Assembly: GCA_029582155.1 (NCBI GenBank)
Contig: CM055901.1
Location: 7,358,874-7,422,873 of the forward strand
Direction of reading: 5' to 3'
Origin: Panopea generosa
Taxonomy: Eukaryota > Mollusca > Bivalvia > Adapedonta > Hiatellidae
DNA: 64,000 bases
The notes below the pieces were generated by a model, which was not told where the DNA came from, did no database searches, and saw only the letters and a list, made by a program, of their open reading frames with translations. Below, in pieces: positions 42,401-55,182 of this stretch; position 1 is the first letter of the stretch; the number at the start of each line of letters is the position of its first letter. The translations under genes were made by a program, and so were the position numbers.

Positions 42401-45400
42401 TTTAATGGAACTTTTTTTTAACAAATATCTATAGTACCTACATAAATTCATTTGTAATTCTTTTCTTTTTACAAATCTGTTAAAACTGTATAACGAGAAT
42501 ATCAATGCCTTCTTCCGCACCATTAAGAGTGACTTATATCATTCATATATATGAGAAGCTAATGTTTCACTATTAATAGAAACCTAAATGGGTCTAAAGC
42601 GATCACATGACTTTGGCTGGTTGAACCAGGGAAGACATCCTATTAAACACATAAAAAAAATGTTTTGTTATATTCGGTAACTTTAGAAACGATTTCACAA
42701 TAGTTAAAAGAAAATAGTTCAATTATCAGAGATGTTGCTTTATGTTTGAAATTCTTAAAATTAGAAGAGCCCAGTCAACCTTGTGACTTAAGGACAGGCA
42801 CACTATACCATAGCTAATACTTCTTGCAAAATATCAAATCCATATGTACTAGTTAAATGAAGAAGATTTTATAAGTTTTACCTATATCAGCTTATGTAAA
42901 ATAAGAAGCCCAAGAGGACCTAAAGATGCTCCACTGACTCATAGTGGCCAAAGCACTTTTTGAAATTCCACAATATTTACCCTCTTTGGGTGGGTCGTCT
43001 TAACAACTTATGGATAAATACGCCATCCACACCCATACTGAACAGAAACTTAATTGCTATGAAAAGGAAATACTTTGAAATCCCATACCATTCATCTGTA
43101 AAAAAAAAATATACCATTAGTCCCCTGTACAAAACCCTTATATAACTCAGCCCCTTAATTTGTCAGAACTTCAATCACCCACTCTTAGTGATTTGTTATG
43201 TGCAGAAATTATTCAAATTTTAAAAAGAAATTTTTTGTACACATGGATGCAAAATGAAAAATAAAGTCACATTACAGGAAATTTGTGAAAATTCCGAATT
43301 TTAACCTTATTGCTCCATCTGCCCCCTGGCTGCTTATGGAAATTCAATCCTCTTTATTAAACAAAATCAAATTTATTGTTACTAGACAATGCTTAAGATC
43401 TCAAATTAAACAGTATAATAATTTTTTTACCCAAATGGACAAAAAAAAAAATGAGAATTTTCCATTTTCTCATAGTATTCTTATGTAAAACTCAAAGAAA
43501 AAATGTAAAACCCTTACATGGCCTCTATACATCCCAGTGTCCCTTGTTTTGTTCAAACTTAGATTTCTTAATCATAGGGATAATTTATATCAAATATGAA
43601 CAAATTTGACTGACTGGTTGTTGAAAATAAGATTTATGACAATGTTCAATTTTAATCATTTTGTGACCCCACCTGGCCCCTTTTAGAAAGACAATCCTTT
43701 GTATTGAACAAAATCATATTTGTTATGACTAGAAGTTGCTTCAAAACTTAAACTGAATAAAAAAAAGTCACAAATGAATGATAATAAAGAGAATTTTCAT
43801 TTTCCAATAGTATTCCTTTATAAAACTTAAACCTTACAAGGCCCTATAAATACAAGACCCTTGATTTGTACAAATTTTAAACCCATACTTATTGGGATAA
43901 TCCATATCTGATATGAACATATTTGACTGACCGGTTGTTGAAAAAAAGATTGTTGAAAATTTTCTATTTTAAACCTTTTTTGACCACCCTGGCTCCTTAT
44001 GGAAAGTCTTTTACTGTCAATTCTCCTTATTGATCCAAATCTTATTTCCTATGACTGGATGATACTTCAGAATCCAATTGAATAATTATTTTGCCTAAAT
44101 AGATGAAAAAAAATGAGAATTTTCTGTTTTCCCATAGTATTCCTATCTAAAAGTCCCCTTACAGGGCTCTTATAAATTTTAGCCCCTCAATTCTTATCTG
44201 CAATCAAACCCCTAAACATTGGGATAATTTATGCCAAATATGAATCTTCTGTACAGTCTCCTATGCAATGAAAACATCCATGTGAAGTTTCAGTTTAATT
44301 GGCCAAGTGGTTTCAGAGAAAGTGCTGCTAACACACTTTGGAGAAGGCAGACGACAGGCGACGGATAACGTGCCATCACATAAGCACTTCTGGTCTTTGG
44401 TCAGTAGAGCTAAAAATAGCCAAGCCATGTTTGACGTCCAAGTAATATTCTGATTTAAACATAGAGGAAAACCTCTACTGACAAGTGAGCTTTATATCAT
44501 CTTTGCAATAAGCTAGAAATACATCCATACGACAAAGTCAAAAATGATATATTTCTTGTAGAATTTGACAGACATTGACAAATATCAAACTTGACCTGTA
44601 TTTTATAAGTTACCAAATATCAACAGCAACACACCAAATTATATATAAATACATTAACCCTTTGAGTTGTTATTCAACAGAAACCGCACTTCACCATCCT
44701 ATGAACTGTGTGGGCATAACAAAGCTGAGATACTTATACTATAAGTAGTAAAACACAAATCAGAAAATCAGATCAACTGACTTAATAAAACAAAACTTTT
44801 CCCCCAATACCCCAGTTCCAGCAATACCAGTGTATGCTTTAACAGCACTAGGCCAGTCCCCAGTTCCAGTAATACCAGTATATGCTATAACAACACTAGG
44901 CCAGTCCCCAGTTCCAGTAATACCAGTATATGCTATAACAGCACTAGGCCAGTCCCCAGTTCCAGTAATACCAGTATATGCTATAACAGCACTAGGCCAG
45001 TCCCCAGTTCCAGTAATACCAGTATATATGTTGTAATGGTTCCACCTGGTAGGGTTTTTTTCAACTCAGAAAGTAACTCACACTATAAAGTGAACCACAT
45101 TTTCTAACAAGACTAATTGATCAATGAGAGCTCATTTATTTTGCATAGTTAATTCACCAGTGGATTGTTAGAATTATTGCCTGATGTTTAATCACTCCCA
45201 TGTTGGATGTAACAAAATTGTGCGAAAAAAAAAAATGAAAGCTTCCATAAAATTTCAAATACTTCTACTTTTTTCTATAGTTATGCTATATGAGTTATAA
45301 TTTAAGATCTGGTTGAATCATAAATATACATTTTCTATGGATTCTAGAAGACAGATGTGATCTAATGAACAATTTAAATGATAAATGGTGCACTAAAAGC

Positions 45401-48400
45401 AATATGGCATAAATCTAAAACAACATGATTGTATGTTACTCGGGTCTTAACATAAAATAAAACTATCAAAAGAATTTGTATTTCATATTTATAGAACTAA
45501 AATTCAGTCTGTTGCCTATCAGAAAATTCTTTGTGTAACTGTTGATAATGACTTTAAATAGAACATCCATGTTGATAACACTGTGCTTCTTTAAAAAATG
45601 TCCAAGTATGAGGGGCATTAGAAAAGCCTGTGCACTTGTTGGTGTATTTCAGTCCCTCGAATTACTCCCCTTGCACACGTACACTTTTTTAAACATTTTC
45701 TCCAATCAGAAAATGCCTTTCTGTAGTTCTTTCAGTATACTACTGATAAAGTGAAAAACCGCTAATCTGACCTCCTGACAGGTTCATCATCAGGGGTAAT
45801 AATTGGTTTTACTGCCTACCATCACATAAAGGTTATAATTAGGGCTAAAAGTCAATCAGTAAATCACACCACTCTTTACTGGGATCCTGGGTGCTCAACT
45901 TATACTCAAGCACAACTACATTGCCGACTTGAATCACCGGTGAGAGACGAATGACAATGAGACGCGTAGTCAAAATAGCAATCATCACGGAGATTGTGGC
46001 TTGACAGGGATTCAAACTCACGACTACTGGATGGCGTCAGATGCACTTCTGACTCAGATAACAGAGCCCAGTCACTTGTCTTTGAAGACTTGCTTCACAA
46101 TTGATGTAAAATAATTTTAAAATAACTTAATTACACCAAAGTTGTGTTATGACACTTATGCCAATCTTTAAAACAATTAAAAAAGCATGCTGGTAATAAT
46201 TATGTTAAATGTTTATCAGTCTGTTTGCAGTCACGCATACAAACCACATCCTGTATTATATATAAATACTTAAAAATATAACCAAAAATAAAACAATAAT
46301 AATTCTAATAAACACTGAAAGTCCGAAAATAGTAATACCTGAGAATACTTACTTAATTAATTGCTATTGTTTAAACTTTACTGATTGCATGAAAACACTT
46401 CATTTATAAGTGCTTTTAAATTACTTTTGTTTTGGTTTTATAATTTATGCATGACACAAATCCTCAACTGCAAGTGCTGGCCATCAATTTTTTTTTTTCT
46501 CATATGAATAAGGATACAAACTGAGCAGACGTTATATAACAATTAGTCTTCCTCAAGTACCCTCTTCCATGTATCCCATTCATATTTTTCCTGCCACTTA
46601 TATTTAGCAAGTGCCCTGTTTTTTATTTGTCCTTCGGATGGCCAATAAAAATGCTGCATTTCCCAGTTTGACTTGACCTGTCATTTACCAAAAACGATTA
46701 AGACTCATTAACAATTTCGGTTTATATTGCGTAGCAGTTGAATGGGGTTATTAAGCTTTGTACTCATTTTGACATGTGTCCATCAGGCCTTATATGCTTA
46801 TAAGTCAGTAACACCAAACACTGCATGCTTATAAAGATGTTTCCTCAAGACCTTAGGTGCATATAAATCTGTATCACTCAAGCACGGCATGCTTATAAAA
46901 GTGTCTACTCAAGGCCTTAGGTGCATATAAATCTGTATCACTCAAGCACTGCATGCTTATAAAGGTGTCTCCTCAAGGCCTTAGGTGTTTATAATTATGT
47001 ATCATTTAAGCATGGCATGCTTATAAACTTGTCTCATCAAGGCCTTAGGTGCATACAAATCTGTATCACTCATGCACGGCATGTTTATAAAGGTGTTTCC
47101 TCAAGCCCTTAGGTGCATATAAATCTGTATCACTCCAGCACGGCATGTTTATAAAGGTGTTTCCTCAAGCCCTTAGGTGCATATAAATCTGTATCACTCC
47201 AGCACTGCATGCTTATAAAGGTGTCTCCTCAAGGCCTTAGGTGTTTATAATTATGTATCATTTAAGCATGGCATGCTTATAAACTTGTCTCATCAAGGCC
47301 TTAGGTGCATACAAATCTGTATCACTCATGCACGGCATGTTTATAAAGGTGTTTCCTCAAGCCCTTAGGTGCATATAAATCTGTATCACTCCAGCACGGC
47401 ATGTTTATAAAGGTGTTTCCTAAAGCCCTTAGGTGCATATAAATCTGTATCACTCCAGCATGGCATGCTTATAAAGGTGTCTCCTCAAGGCCTTAGGTGT
47501 TTATAAATCTGTATCATTTAAGCATGGCATGCTTATAAAGGTGTCTTCTCAAGGCCTTAGGTGCATATAAATCTGTATCACTCCAGCATGGCATGCGTAT
47601 AAATCTGTATCACTCAAGGCCTAAGGTGCGTATAAATCTGTATCACTCAAGCCCTTAGGTGTTTATAAATCTGTATCACTCAAGCACGGCATGCTTATAA
47701 AGGTGTCTTCTCAAGGCCTTAGGTGCATATAAATCTGTATCACTCCAGCATGGCATGCTTATAAAGGTGTCTACTCAAGGCCTAAGGTGCTTATAAATCT
47801 GTATCATTTAAGCATGGCATGCTTATAAAGGTGGCTTCTCAAGGCCTTAGGTGCATATAAATCTGTATCACTCAAGCATGGCATGCTTGTAAAGTTGTCT
47901 ACTCAAGGCCTTAGGTGCTTATAAATCTGTATCACTCCAGCATGGCATGCTTATAAAGGTGTCTACTCAAGGCCTTAGGTGCATATAAATCTGTATCACT
48001 CAAGCATGGCATGCTTATAAAGGTGTCTACTCAAGGCCTAAGGTGCTTATAAATCTGTATCATTTAAGCATGGCATGCTTATAAAAGTGTTTTCTCAAGG
48101 CCTTAGGTGCATATAAATCTGTATCACTCAATCATGGCATGCTTGTAAAGTTGTCTACTCAAGGCCTTAGGTGCTTATAAATCTGTATCACTCAAGCACG
48201 GCATGCTTATAAAGGTGTCTCTCAAGGCCTTAGGTGTTTATAAATCTGTATCACTCAAGCATGGCATGTTTATAAAGGTGTCTCCTCAAGCCCTTAGGTG
48301 TTTGTAAATCTGTATCACTCAAGCACTGCATGCTTATAAAGGTGTCTACTAAAGGTCTTAGGTGCTTATAAATCTGTATCACTCAGGCACGGCATGTTTA

Positions 48401-51400
48401 TAAAGGTGTCTACTCAAGGCCGAAGGTGCTTGTAAATCTGTATCACTCAAGCATGGCATGCTTATAAAGGTGTCTCCTCAAGACCTTAGATGCTTATAAA
48501 TTTGTATCACCAAGGCGTTTTCAAGGAGTACCCAGAAATTCAAGGAGTTTCTGTAAAGCACTTTAAATTCACGTGAACTTTATTTCGAGAGTTTGCTTTG
48601 ATTTGTCCTATTTTATTTATTCACGATATGATGAATTTGAGACGTTCGAATAGTGAAACTGCTGGAAATGCATTTTTATTCGAATATTGTAAGCATTTGG
48701 ACAATGAACATGTTGTAATTTTAGCAAAACTTTGAACTCATGAGGATTAAAACTCGTGAATAAAAGCAGAAATAAAGTTCTCACTTATAAAGAGTTTATA
48801 TAGAGTTTGCATGGAGTACCCAGAAATTCAAAGAGTTTGCATGGAGTACCCAGAAATTCAAGGAGTACCCAAAAATTCAAGGCATTTACAAGGAGTTCCA
48901 AGAAATTCAAGGCATTTGCAAGGAGTACTCAGAAATTCAAGGTGTTTGCAAGGAGTACTCAGAAATTCAAGGCGTTTGCAAGGAGTACCCGGAAATTCAA
49001 GGCATTTGCGAGGACCGTGATAACCCTGGTTTTGTAAGAATGCTTTACACCAGTTTCAGAGAACTCATCTGAACAGACAAAGGATAGACGGATGTTCTAA
49101 CAAATGTGTTCTGATACAGTAACATAATTTTTTTACACATTACTGTTTTTCAACAGTCCATAAAGCATTATTAACCCTAGACACTTAAAAACCCATTTTG
49201 GAGTGCCGGTGCCGATGGACAACAGACAATGAACACAGGGCGTTCAGAATAGCTCACCTTGAGCTTTGCTTAGGTAAGCCAAAACAGTGAAGATCTACAT
49301 GTGTATCATTATTATACTGTTTTTTTTAATTCTCCATAACTATCAAATATATGAAATATAAGAATCAGTCATAATTATTATTAGGGTACACAATCTGTTG
49401 GTAAATAAATTTACAACTAGTGTTTTATATTTGTATATTCGACACAAAATAAAGTTTCTTGTATCTTGTGCAATCACAAAAAGCTGACACCAGTGTTGGA
49501 ATATAGACATCAGCTTTAAAATGTAAACTCAAAGTTTGAAATTTCATTATCTATTATGTAAATGGTTGATTCAACTTCTCACATGTCTCATAAATGCAAA
49601 TTTTGTCTGAGTAGAGTGTCATAAACATAATGAAACCCTCTCTGACACCAGCAGCAACGCCTCATGTGGTATAACCTAAACACCTCGTCATGTCATGTAT
49701 CTCTTTGTCTTATAGTACAGTTCATAGGCTTAAACAACATGAAAACAAACCACAGAAGTATCAGTGTTAATGTTTCCCATGAGGACAATAATCAAGTCCA
49801 TGCATACTAAAATCATGGGAAGAACTTCTTACAAAAAAAGTCATTTATTGCCCCACCCAGTCTGAATTCCAAGCACATCATTTTTTATTACAGCAAAGAG
49901 TTAAAAATCAACTCCATTAAAACCAATTTTAATTAGCTTTCTAGCAATGAATTCTTGGTACACATGTCCTTATAAATGAAACATATCAATTAACTGACCA
50001 ATAAGAGACAGAACTAATGCATATAAAATGGAAGTATAGTCAGGTGATTGACAGGTGATTGGTTGGTGTTGCAGACATGAAGTAGTGTCAGTTACAGCTT
50101 GTGCACCATCTGGGAATCCTGGCACCACTTTCCCATACATCCGACATGTTGGCGAGCCATGGATCAGTGCAATCTGAACTCCAGATTCTTTGATGCATGG
50201 TCAAAAGTTTGTTATGTGTAAAAATAATATTTCTCTTTAAATAAATGGAGATTAACCTGTGGTTTGCACTTAGAAGAAGAGGGCTGGCAGTTTGCCTCTT
50301 TGAAGAAGTATTAAATGTTCAGTGTAAACAGTTTGAAATTTACTGACTGTGAATTTTATATAGCACTTGAAAGTTATATCATTTACTTTTGCAAGTATAT
50401 CAAGGTCAGGTCAAAAGTCACAAAAGTTTGAATGAATTATGACTGGATAATGTGTGATAGATAGATCATGATCAGTCCCAGCCTTGAACCTTGAAATCGT
50501 AAGTGGGCTATTTCCAGCTGAGAGTGAAAATTTGAACTTATAGGACAATCATTGAACATTTGTACTTCCTGTTTATCTGGCCAATTGAACTGCGTAGTGT
50601 ATTACAAACAGTGAATGTCTGCCAACATTATCAAACTTATAATGCTTCCTGAATGCAAACTTTTTTCATCCGTCCTCCTGACCATCCAATATCTTATTGT
50701 AAACTCAATTGAAAAGTATTAAAGCTAAGTTGTTGAATCTTTGCACACTTGTAAGCAGTGCACAAGGGCATAACTCTTGGTTGTATTTTACTGAATTACT
50801 TCCTTTTTTGTAATTCGTTAGCCTTGTTTAAAGTCATTCCTTGAAAACCATAGAAGATAATAACACAAACTTTGCCAGTTACTTTTTACATTGTACCTTT
50901 CTATGCCAGTTAGATTTACAGATTATATACACTTTACAATGTGTCATGTTATGTCAGGCAAACAAGCTTTGCCAGATAAACACTTCACAATGTAACAGGC
51001 TTTGCCAGATAAACAATTGACAATGTGTTAGGATTTGCCAGATATACATTTCAGACACAATATAAAGGCTTTGTCAAATAAACAATTTACAATGAAACAG
51101 GCTTTGCCAGATAAACAATTTACAATGTAACAGGCTTTGCCAAATAAACAATTTACAATGTAACAGACTTTGCCAAATAAACAATTTACAATGTACATGT
51201 ATCAGATTTTGCCAGACAAACAATTTACAAAGTAACAGGATTTACCAGATAAACAATGTACATGTATCAGGCTTTGCCAGATAAACAATGTACGTGTATC
51301 AGGCTTTGCCAGATAAACAATTTACACCGTAACCAGCTTTGCCAGAGGTAAACAATTTACAATGTAACATGCTTTGCCAGATAACAATTTACAATGTAAC

Positions 51401-54400
51401 AGGCTTTGCCAGATAACAATTTACAGTGTAACAGGATTTGCCAGATAAACAATGTACATGTATCAGGTTTTGCCAGATTAACAATTTAAAATGCAACAGG
51501 ATTTGTCAGATAAAAAGTTATAATACAACAGGCTTTGCCAGATAACAATTTATAATGTAACAGGATTTGCCAGATAACAATTTACAATGTAACAGGATTT
51601 GCCAAATGTAACAAGCTTTGCCAGATATTGTTATGCTTCATAATGTAACAGGCTATGTAGAAAAATATTGGACAACGTATTATTTCATACTAGATAAATG
51701 CATAAACACAATGTATCAGACCAAGGCCAGATAAATATTACAAAGTATGCCATGCTGGATAAACATCATGAATTTACATACTGTGCTAGATAAAGCATGC
51801 CACAAAAGTTTACAGCCTACCTCCCGGTCCACCAGTGTTTTCCATAGTAGAGACTCGATATAGTACAGGGTTCCTCCCACCACAACCGGAAGCTGCTGTC
51901 GCCCTAGCAGGCCATCTATCTGATTTCTACTTAACGAAAATAACATCAAATATCATCTTGATTGGAATGTTAGGGTTTTGGAATTTTAACAAAATATAAT
52001 TATGGACTTTTGATTTCAGCAACATTTTAATGCATGGCGTTAACTACCTGGAACACTATCCCCTTGACCCACCCCCTCTCCCAATTTTACACTGTAGATC
52101 TGCCAGTGCATATATAATATTATATATATACATATTGTTTTGTTCTAGTAAATCATGTTTCATTCATTTATTTTCCTGGAATAAGTGCTTTAAAGGGAAT
52201 TTATCAGGATTTTTCAAAATTTTAAAATTGGCTAAAATATTTATTTTCTAATATATCATGCTTAAATATACTCACTGACCTCATGTTGCCAAAAGGATAT
52301 CTATTTAAATATGCAAAATAATATAATGAAAAGGGATTTCCTAACTTGGGCTATGCACCTAGTTTAGACTTAAATATATTTCCCGCTTAAAATCGCAACA
52401 TAATTTGTGATGTAATAAATGAGTCACATGGTTACATTTTGATAGTAAAACTTGTATCATTTTAGAAAGAGACCGAATGCCGATGTGAAGGTATTTAATT
52501 GCAGTCTATTTTTAGAGCTATGTTTTTAATAATGGTTACATGTCTGATTTTTTAAAAATAGGACGTGGTGTACGTCAAGGATGCCCTCTCTCTCCATATT
52601 TATTTATTATATGGATAGAAATTTTATCATTAGCTGTTGGTAACAATAAAGATATAAAAGGTTTAAAAAGAAATTAAAAATAGCCTGTTTGCAGATGACG
52701 CAACATTTGTTACTGATGGGTCAGAAAAAACTTTCAATAATCTTATAAAAACTATAGAAGAATTTAGTAAAATATCCGGCCTTAAAGTGAACCTAAACAA
52801 ATCCACAGAATTAAGAGCAGGATCCCTAAAAAATACAGACAAAATTTATTGCAAAATGAAAAAAATTACATGGACATCTAATCAAGCAGCCACTTTAGGA
52901 ATCATCTTCACAAATAATAAAGCCAAACGAGTAGAAATCAATCTTAATATTCAAATAAACCAAATGTATTCATTTCTTACAAAATGGAAGAAACATAATT
53001 TATCATTATTAGGAAATATAACAGTCATAAAAACATTTGCCCTGCCAAAAATAACATACCCATTGACAGTACTAGAAAACCCACCGGATCACACAATAAC
53101 TGAAATCAATAAAAAACTTTATTCATTCTTATGGGACAATAAACCAGATAAAATAGCAAGACACACATTTAAAAAAGACTATGAGCATGGGGGATTAAAA
53201 ATGATAGATTTGATTGCATATATATGCTCAATAAAAGCAAGTTGGATCAAAAGAATTTTTAACGAAGAAAATACCAGAATCTTGAAAGATAATTATATGA
53301 ATGAAATTAACAAATTTGGTGGGAAATTATTATAACAATCAAACATAACATATAAAGATATAACCAATAAATTCAAAAATATTTTCTTAAAGGGTGTTTT
53401 ACAATGTTGAGCAAAGGTAAACTTTAATTCGGAAGTAACAAACATCACAGATGAAATCATTATGGAATAACTCATTTATACAAAATAACAATAAAACAAT
53501 ATTTTACAGAGAATGGCTAATTAAAGGAATAAAATATATACAACACCTTCATGATTACAGAAATAGGAACTTTTATAATTTGAATATGTTTAAACAACTT
53601 TACTATCTAGACAATTCAGATTTCTTAAAATACCACTCAATAATTGCTTCCATGTCGAACTCTTGGAAACAAAAACTTAAACATGACAACATACAACAAC
53701 AAAGACAGAACTTTTTTCATTGGCAGGATTTTAAAGGTACTGAAACCAAATTAAATTATATATGAGACATATATTTCGAACCCAACTACCAATGTTACAA
53801 ATAAAGCTCAACAAAAATGGAATGACTCCTATGAAAATCTGAACTGGAAAAAAATCTTTTTATCACCGATTACATGTACTATTTATTCGAGATTAAGATT
53901 ATTTCAATATAACTATTTATATAGAATTATACCCATAAATAAAATCTTGCACAAATGCCATTTAGTAAATTCAAGTTTATGTCAATTCTGCAATATGCAT
54001 GTAGAAACAGTACAACATTTATTTTGGGACTGTGCTCATGTACAACATTTCTGGACAAAAACAAATGATTTCTTACCACAAAACGGTATTTATGTAGCAT
54101 TTAATTCTAAAAATATATCATTGGGCATCAATGACGACAACAAAAAACAACAAGAGTTGTCAGAAGACAACAAAGCTCGCCGATGGGATAAAACTCACCA
54201 GCAATGCAAAGATTGCGATTGGATGCAAACACCAAAACGTTAAACGCATGTAAACGCAAAAGTTTAACCTGGGTGTGTTTAGACGAAAAATTAAGTCTTA
54301 AAGGGCCATAACTCTGCCAAAATGCAACCCAGAGTAATAGTTTCTTGTCCCTGTGTGTTTCAATGTTGATGGTGAACACACATGCAAAGTTTCATTCATA

Positions 54401-55149
54401 TCCAACGAGTGGTTGCATAGATATCTTACCTGATAAAAAACTTTAACCTGAAAAATTAAGTCGAAAAAGGGCCATAACTGTGCTAAAATGCAATCCAGAG
54501 TTATGGTTCTTGTCTCTGTGTGTTCCATTGACGATGGTGAACACACATGTTAAGTTTCATTCACATCCAATGAGTGGTTGCATAGACATCTTAAACTTAA
54601 ACGCAACTAAATGCAAAGTTTAACTTGGTGTATAAGTCCAAAAAGGGCCATAACTGTGCCAAAATGCAATCCAGACTTATGGATCTTATCTCTGTGTGTT
54701 CCATTGATGATGGTGAACACACATGCAAAGTTTCATTGACATCCAATGAGTGGCTGCATAGATAACTGAAACTTAAACGCAAAAGTTTAACCTGCGTGTC
54801 TACAGACGATGCCGACGCCGCCAGGGTCATGACAATAGCTCTCTTTGGACTTCTTCCCGGCGAGCTAAAGATCAATTATAAATTTTGTTATATTTTAGCA
54901 AAATATTTCATTTTTAAATGTAAAATGCAAAGCAATATACCATGCTTTGACAACTATCTTAGATATTTAAAAGAATGTAAAAGTATAGAACAAATCTTAG
55001 CCCAAGCGAGATCCAAACTGGAAACGCATAATAGGAAATGGCACTCAATAAAATTTGAATAATCAAATTTAGCAACCTTATATAATCAACATCAATATGC
55101 ATTGATCTTATAATGAACAGGATTAATCATCTCTCTCCCTCTCTCTCTT

Positions 55150-55182
<33 letters not shown>

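Noticed and set aside
44830-45036. 68-codon ORF with [16 protein letters not shown] repeats
   Set aside because: Periodic reading of the 48-bp repeat.
48807-49037. Two overlapping repetitive ORFs
   Set aside because: Both arise from the 30-bp repeat in different frames.
54128-54875. Minus ORFs of 82-92 codons with repeated [10 protein letters not shown]
   Set aside because: Periodic readings of the tandem-core element in the LINE.
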